This document shows positions 60,354 to 64,000 of a DNA stretch of 64,000 nucleotides, one piece after another (position 1 is the first letter of the stretch; each line of letters begins with the position of its first letter). The position numbers were made by a program, and so were the translations under genes. The stretch is from assembly GCF_051379705.1 (NCBI RefSeq), contig NZ_CP179868.1, forward strand, positions 372,001 through 436,000, read 5' to 3'. Under the pieces are notes generated by a model. The model did no database searches. It was not told where the DNA came from and was given only the letters and a program-made list of their open reading frames with translations. Source of the DNA: Ekhidna sp051379705. Lineage in GTDB: Bacteria; Bacteroidota; Bacteroidia; Cytophagales; Cyclobacteriaceae.

Positions 60354-60406
60354 CAATAGATTCATTGAGGTTGGAGTTACTTACTCGAACCTCAATGAAT
60401 CTATTG
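60354..60406. terminator. Long hairpin overlapping the end of the ABC permease gene
   Basis: An inverted repeat with 24-base arms (60354-60377 and 60383-60406; 19 matching bases, one mismatch, then 4 more) and a 5-base loop. The right arm is the coding sequence for the last residues of the minus-strand permease, and its stop codon (60381-60383) lies at the loop. After the hairpin the minus strand reads TTTAGTT, a weak T-rich tail, so it is likely a terminator for that gene and perhaps for both strands. Confidence 0.6.
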
Positions 60407-61619
60407 GATCAAGTTTAGAAGCTTTGTAGGCAGGAATGTATCCTGAAATAAGTCCTACTACGATACCGATTGTGACAGCCACAAACATCCAAAGCCATGG
60501 TACAACAAAACCTGAATTAAATATAAAAATTGATGTAAGGTTTCCTATGGCCATTCCAAGAACAATTCCGCCGACACCTCCCATTTGGCAAATCACAATT
60601 GCCTCGATCAAAAATTGCTGGCGTATTTTTAGCGGGGTAGCGCCTAAAGCTTTCCTTACACCGATCTCTCTGGTTCGCTCAGTTACAGATACCAGCATAA
60701 TATTCATGAGACCAATCGAAGCTCCAATGAGCGTGACGAATCCGATTGTAAAACCACCTGCTCTTAGATATCCGGTAATTTCCCCCATTCGCTCAGCCAA
60801 AGACTTACTTGCAGAAAGTTCGAAAGAATCTTCCTCTCCTGGCCTATCCTGACGAATAGCACGCATCAATCCTCTCGCAATACCCATGGCATTGTCCATT
60901 TGAGTTGGATCTGGTACAGAAACTGCTATCTCGTATCCAAAATTTCTTTCTGGGGCAATTATTCGTGCGGTTTGCATTGGGATAATGATCGTACGATCAA
61001 TGTTTGAATTTCCACTTGCTCCTCCTTGTTCTGCAATTGTACCGACTATACGGAATTTAGATCCCATCAAACTAATTTTCTTACCCACAGGGCTTTCGTT
61101 CTCATCAAACAACTCGTCAATCACATCACTCCCAACCAAAGCAACATAGCTACCATTTAAACTTTCATTAGCTGAGAAAGGTCGTCCATTATCTACATCG
61201 TATCCATCTACGGTCAAGTAGTTTTCATCACCACCTCGAACAATTTGGTTTGGATTGGTAACCTTAGATTCATATTTCACTTCAGCCTGGCCAGTGATTA
61301 CCGTATAAATTGATACTACGCCAGGTCCTTCATATTTCTCCTTAAATGTGAGAAGTTCATGATAAGTAACCTTGGGATATGTTTTCTCCTTTTTACCATC
61401 TGATGAGCCGCGTGAACGCCTTTTATCTTCAATATCAAAAGTATTTGCTCCCAAGCTTGAAAAGCTGCTGTTGATAGAACTTTGAATACCATCAATAGCC
61501 GTGAGAATACCAACCAATGAAGTGATACCAATAGAAATAATAGCGGCAGTCAGAAAGGTTCTAAGCTTATTAGCTTTGATTGACTTGATCCCTTCTTTGA
61601 TGTTTTCTTTAATGTTCAT
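60381..61619 (-). CDS. MacB-type ABC transporter permease (FtsX fold)
   Basis: A 412-residue permease of the MacB/LolCE-like type with one N-terminal helix (about 18-45), a large periplasmic MacB_PCD domain (about 50-280, with GGDENYLTVDGYDVDNGRPF and VALVGSDVIDELF), and three C-terminal FtsX helices (about 290-400, with IMLVSVTERTREIGVRKALG and GYIPAYKASKLDPIDSLRFE). Such proteins work with an ATPase to export or move substrates by mechanotransmission. No ATPase gene adjoins, so the partner is encoded elsewhere. The gene is divergent from the next gene with 54 bases between starts. Confidence 0.93.
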   Translation of the reverse strand: MNIKENIKEGIKSIKANKLRTFLTAAIISIGITSLVGILTAIDGIQSSINSSFSSLGANTFDIEDKRRSRGSSDGKKEKTYPKVTYHELLTFKEKYEGPGVVSIYTVITGQAEVKYESKVTNPNQIVRGGDENYLTVDGYDVDNGRPFSANESLNGSYVALVGSDVIDELFDENESPVGKKISLMGSKFRIVGTIAEQGGASGNSNIDRTIIIPMQTARIIAPERNFGYEIAVSVPDPTQMDNAMGIARGLMRAIRQDRPGEEDSFELSASKSLAERMGEITGYLRAGGFTIGFVTLIGASIGLMNIMLVSVTERTREIGVRKALGATPLKIRQQFLIEAIVICQMGGVGGIVLGMAIGNLTSIFIFNSGFVVPWLWMFVAVTIGIVVGLISGYIPAYKASKLDPIDSLRFE

Positions 61620-61673
61620 TGGTTGACTTTAGTAAAACACAAGGTTTTGATTAACGTTGTATACACAAAAGTG

Positions 61674-62936
61674 ATGCATATGAGGGGAATATTGTTACTA
61701 ATTTTCTTAAATGTCTGTATAGCCAGTCAGGCGGCATATATCCTTATCCCAATGGATGAGACCCAATCCAATCATCTCAAGGCTTACGGAATCGCTTATT
61801 GGGTTCTAACCAAAGAGGTTGAGGTGGATTGGATGCTCAATTATAAAGGAGGAAGTTTCATGGTAAAGCACCTTCAGGCATTTGAAAATGAGTGTATTAT
61901 ACGAGGAGTATCTTATCAGATAATTTCAGATGCCGAGGCAAACGATATTCTCAATGTTATTGCCAGTCCTTCATCAAACATGGATGTGATGAAACTGGAG
62001 AAGTTTCCCAAGATTGCTGTGTACTCTCCGAAAAGCAAGCAGCCATGGGATGATGCTGTCACATTGGTTTTATCGTATGCTGAGATTCCATATGATGTGA
62101 TCTTCGATGATGAAATCATGGGGGAAGAACTTCCCAAATATGATTGGCTTCATCTGCACCATGAAGATTTTACAGGACAGTATGGCAAGTTTTATCGGGC
62201 TTATCATCACTTTCCATGGTATCAACAGCAACAGCGAGAATACGAAGAGTCAGCCAAAAAACATGGATTCAATAAGGTTTCTCAATTAAAGCTGGCAACC
62301 GTTAAAAAAATCAAAGGTTACGTAGCAAGTGGCGGATTTCTATTCGCTATGTGCTCAGCCACAGATACTTACGATATTGCCCTTGCCGCTGAAGGTTTAG
62401 ATATTGTAGAGAGTATTTATGATGGTGATCCAGCAGACCCCCGTGCCCAATCCAAACTGGATTTTGATAAAACAATGGCCTTTGAAAATTTCACTATCGA
62501 ACGGGATCCGATGAGGTACGAGTATGCAAACATTGATAATCAAGCCAATGAACGTGGCCTGGTTGAAAACAACGACTACTTCACGCTTTTTGAGTTTTCG
62601 GCAAAGTGGGACCCAATCCCAACCATGCTCACTCAGAATCATCAAAAAATTGTACATGGTTTTATGGGGCAGACGACCGGTTTTAAGAAGCAGCTGGTTA
62701 AAGGTGATGTAATTGTAATGGGGCAAACGCCAAGTATTAGTGAAGCCAAATACATCCATGGAATCCTAGGGCGTGGATTTTGGACCTTCTACGGAGGTCA
62801 TGATCCGGAAGACTATCAGCATTTTGTGAATGAACCACCTACAGACTTGAATTTGCATCCTAATTCTCCAGGTTATCGATTGATTTTGAATAACATCCTA
62901 TTTCCGGCTGCTAAGAAGAAAAAGCAGAAAACATGA
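61674..62936 (+). CDS. Secreted protein with GATase-like region (often named asparagine synthetase B)
   Basis: A 420-residue exported protein with a signal peptide (MRGILLLIFLNVCIASQA). Its first half has ILIPMDETQSNHLKAYGIAYWV, then FPKIAVYSPKSKQPWDD. From ~130 the pattern resembles a class I glutamine-amidotransferase-like alpha/beta fold: YDWLHLHHEDFTGQYGKFY, then KGYVASGGFLFAMCSATDTY, where the Cys in AMCSATD is in nucleophile position. Homologues are commonly named asparagine synthetase B in databases; I see no AsnB signature (the enzyme starts with Cys and is cytosolic). The frame opens at a TTG (61623), but the signal fixes the start near 61674 or 61680. Function unknown. Confidence 0.85.
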   Translation: MHMRGILLLIFLNVCIASQAAYILIPMDETQSNHLKAYGIAYWVLTKEVEVDWMLNYKGGSFMVKHLQAFENECIIRGVSYQIISDAEANDILNVIASPSSNMDVMKLEKFPKIAVYSPKSKQPWDDAVTLVLSYAEIPYDVIFDDEIMGEELPKYDWLHLHHEDFTGQYGKFYRAYHHFPWYQQQQREYEESAKKHGFNKVSQLKLATVKKIKGYVASGGFLFAMCSATDTYDIALAAEGLDIVESIYDGDPADPRAQSKLDFDKTMAFENFTIERDPMRYEYANIDNQANERGLVENNDYFTLFEFSAKWDPIPTMLTQNHQKIVHGFMGQTTGFKKQLVKGDVIVMGQTPSISEAKYIHGILGRGFWTFYGGHDPEDYQHFVNEPPTDLNLHPNSPGYRLILNNILFPAAKKKKQKT

Positions 62937-62958
62937 TTTAGCAAATGAGTAATTGGAA

Positions 62959-63558
62959 TCAGTGCATGCGGTCTGCTCGTGGAGTAAGCTCCAGCATAAT
63001 CTTTGCCTCCTCACTTAGAAAATACTTCCAGCGTTCTTCAACTTTTTTCTCCGGCAAGTATTCCTTCGCTAGCTCAATAAAATTATGATAGTGACCCGCT
63101 TCCGAAACCATCAGATCATAGTAGAATCGTTGAAGTTCCTCGTCTGCTAGGTTTTTCCAAAGCAGCTTAAAACGTTCACAGCTTCGGGCTTCTATCAAAG
63201 CATTCAGAAGGAGTCGTTCTACCAGCTGCTCATCTCTGGTTCCTCCTTTCTTCATGATTCCGTTCAGTCTCGAAACGTATTCGTCTTTTCTAGCTTTGCC
63301 AAGACTGAAACCCCTTTTCTTTAAATGCTCAATCACCCGCTCAAAATGTGCCCATTCTTCTGCAACAACAGGTGTGAGTACATCTATCAATTTTTCCCTC
63401 TCCGGAAACATGATGATCAATGATATGCAGGATGAGGCTGCCTTTTGCTCGCAATATGCATGGTCTACCAAGATATCTTCGATGTTTTTCTCAGCGATAT
63501 TGACCCAACGAGGATCTGTTGGCAATTCAAGTCCAAGTGTGGTTTTCGAAGTATCCAT
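62959..63558 (-). CDS. miaE: tRNA-(ms2io6A37) hydroxylase MiaE
   Basis: Di-iron enzyme that hydroxylates the isopentenyl group of modified A37 in tRNA. The 199 residues are shorter than E. coli MiaE (about 250) but have the four-helix ferritin-like pattern. The iron ligands come in two E..E-x-x-H pairs: HAYCEQKAA (about 37), EEWAHFER (about 68), EARSCERF (about 119) and SEAGHYHNF (about 150). Its ATG overlaps the stop of the porin gene by 1 base, so it is the last gene of that unit. A MiaB or MiaA gene is not in the window. Confidence 0.93.
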   Translation of the reverse strand: MDTSKTTLGLELPTDPRWVNIAEKNIEDILVDHAYCEQKAASSCISLIIMFPEREKLIDVLTPVVAEEWAHFERVIEHLKKRGFSLGKARKDEYVSRLNGIMKKGGTRDEQLVERLLLNALIEARSCERFKLLWKNLADEELQRFYYDLMVSEAGHYHNFIELAKEYLPEKKVEERWKYFLSEEAKIMLELTPRADRMH

Positions 63559-64000
63559 TAGTCAAAAAACATCCATCTAACAGTCAAATCAATTACTTTT
63601 CGTTGCCCTGGATAGTTTGGCGTTACGAAATAGCCATTATCCTGAGGTTGATTAACATGTGTCCATTTGAGGGCAAAAAAGAACTTATCGATCTTCATAT
63701 TGATAAAAATATCGGCCGCAACATATCCGAACACCTCTTGTTCATTTTGCAAATAAAATTGTTGAATCTCCGGTGCATATGCATTTCCAAAATATGATGA
63801 TCGACCATGTGAATCTATTCCGATTTCGACTGGAACAAGATCCTTAAACCAATTCCCTCGCCAGAAAAATCTTCCATTATAAAATAGGTCAGGCACGCGC
63901 AGTTTGTCAGAATCTCCACCGGAAACATTAGAGACTAGCACTTCATTTTCTAAATGCCAACCCTCCTTTTTATTATTCAAAAAGCGAAAATTGAAGTCTC
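63558..64000 (-). CDS. Putative porin, C-terminal part (Porin_10 type), cut by right edge
   Basis: The frame stays open to the end of the window, so only the last ~147 residues are seen and the start is missing. They alternate polar and hydrophobic residues as in a beta barrel and end with a Phe-rich strand (IDLTVRWMFFD) that matches outer-membrane assembly signals. The stretch PVEIGIDSHGRSSYFGNAYA, EIQQFYLQNEQEVFG, VAADIFINMKIDKFFFALKW and GYFVTPNYPGQRKVID resembles my memory of the Porin_10 family of Bacteroidota. It would be an outer-membrane channel. The gene overlaps miaE by one base. Confidence 0.82.
   Translation of the reverse strand, partial: DFNFRFLNNKKEGWHLENEVLVSNVSGGDSDKLRVPDLFYNGRFFWRGNWFKDLVPVEIGIDSHGRSSYFGNAYAPEIQQFYLQNEQEVFGYVAADIFINMKIDKFFFALKWTHVNQPQDNGYFVTPNYPGQRKVIDLTVRWMFFD

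Noticed and set aside
1..64000. tRNA, rRNA, CRISPR, insertion sequence or prophage genes
   Set aside because: I looked on both strands by eye and saw none; a dedicated RNA search (tRNAscan, Infernal) could still find a small RNA.

Overview
The window looks like a stretch of ordinary chromosome from a marine or soil Bacteroidota bacterium, most likely of the order Cytophagales. The reasons are: AT-rich DNA; promoters of the Bacteroidota type (TTG or TTTG about 17-21 bases before TAnnTTTG); few Shine-Dalgarno sequences; many lipoproteins with a short lipobox; and families typical of the phylum (DUF3108, DUF2141, DUF4136, LytTR/LytS pairs, the 602-residue acyl-CoA dehydrogenase, a Porin_10-type barrel end). 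The order-level guess is an inference from gene content. I see no rRNA, tRNA, insertion sequence, prophage, integrase or CRISPR array. Genes are packed tightly, with many 4-base ATGA overlaps and several convergent pairs whose 3' ends overlap.

Layout. 1-5,000: the end of a chemotaxis operon (cheW and a large receptor cut by the left edge), a DEAD-box RNA helicase with a small charged partner, and a tandem DUF2061 membrane protein. 5,100-16,000: a lipoprotein, a TerB-ABC-2 fusion transporter with DoxX, a cluster vanZ / RluE-type pseudouridine synthase / metallo-hydrolase, an alpha/beta hydrolase, and a minus-strand run beginning with ku, followed by a TPR protein, an unknown protein, a glycosyltransferase and a membrane protein. 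16,000-30,600: rimK, tyrS, an AI-2E family exporter, an Asp-box (sortilin-like) secreted protein, a penicillin-acylase-type hydrolase, a prohibitin-like protein, citrate synthase, cytidine deaminase and a single-domain response regulator. 30,850-37,950: smc followed by a lipoprotein that looks like a Ppx/GppA-fold protein, an exported DinB protein, a uracil-DNA glycosylase and a fatty acid desaturase.

38,000-50,600: a DUF2141 / histidine kinase / LytTR regulator operon with two well-placed LytTR-type sites in front; an acyl-CoA dehydrogenase behind a repeat-and-palindrome control region; a conserved 476-residue protein of unknown role; an NSS transporter; an NhaC antiporter; lipoproteins; and dapD. 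50,600-64,000: a glycosyltransferase; a complete metal-uptake operon (DtxR/MntR regulator, binding lipoprotein, ATPase, two permeases, BamE-like lipoprotein) in which the first permease carries a second DtxR-like metal-sensing module fused to its C-terminus; apt; a PLP decarboxylase; a surface lipoprotein; an orphan MacB-type permease; a secreted protein often named asparagine synthetase B; MiaE; and the C-terminus of a porin.

The most interesting items are the permease-regulator fusion together with the DtxR-type operator of the same operon, the LytTR direct repeats 21 bases apart before the two-component operon, the Ppx/GppA-like lipoprotein after smc, the Ku-TPR gene pair, the operator-like array before the acyl-CoA dehydrogenase, and a 24-base hairpin whose loop holds the stop codon of the ABC permease. 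Nothing here has been tested; family names rest on motifs read by eye.
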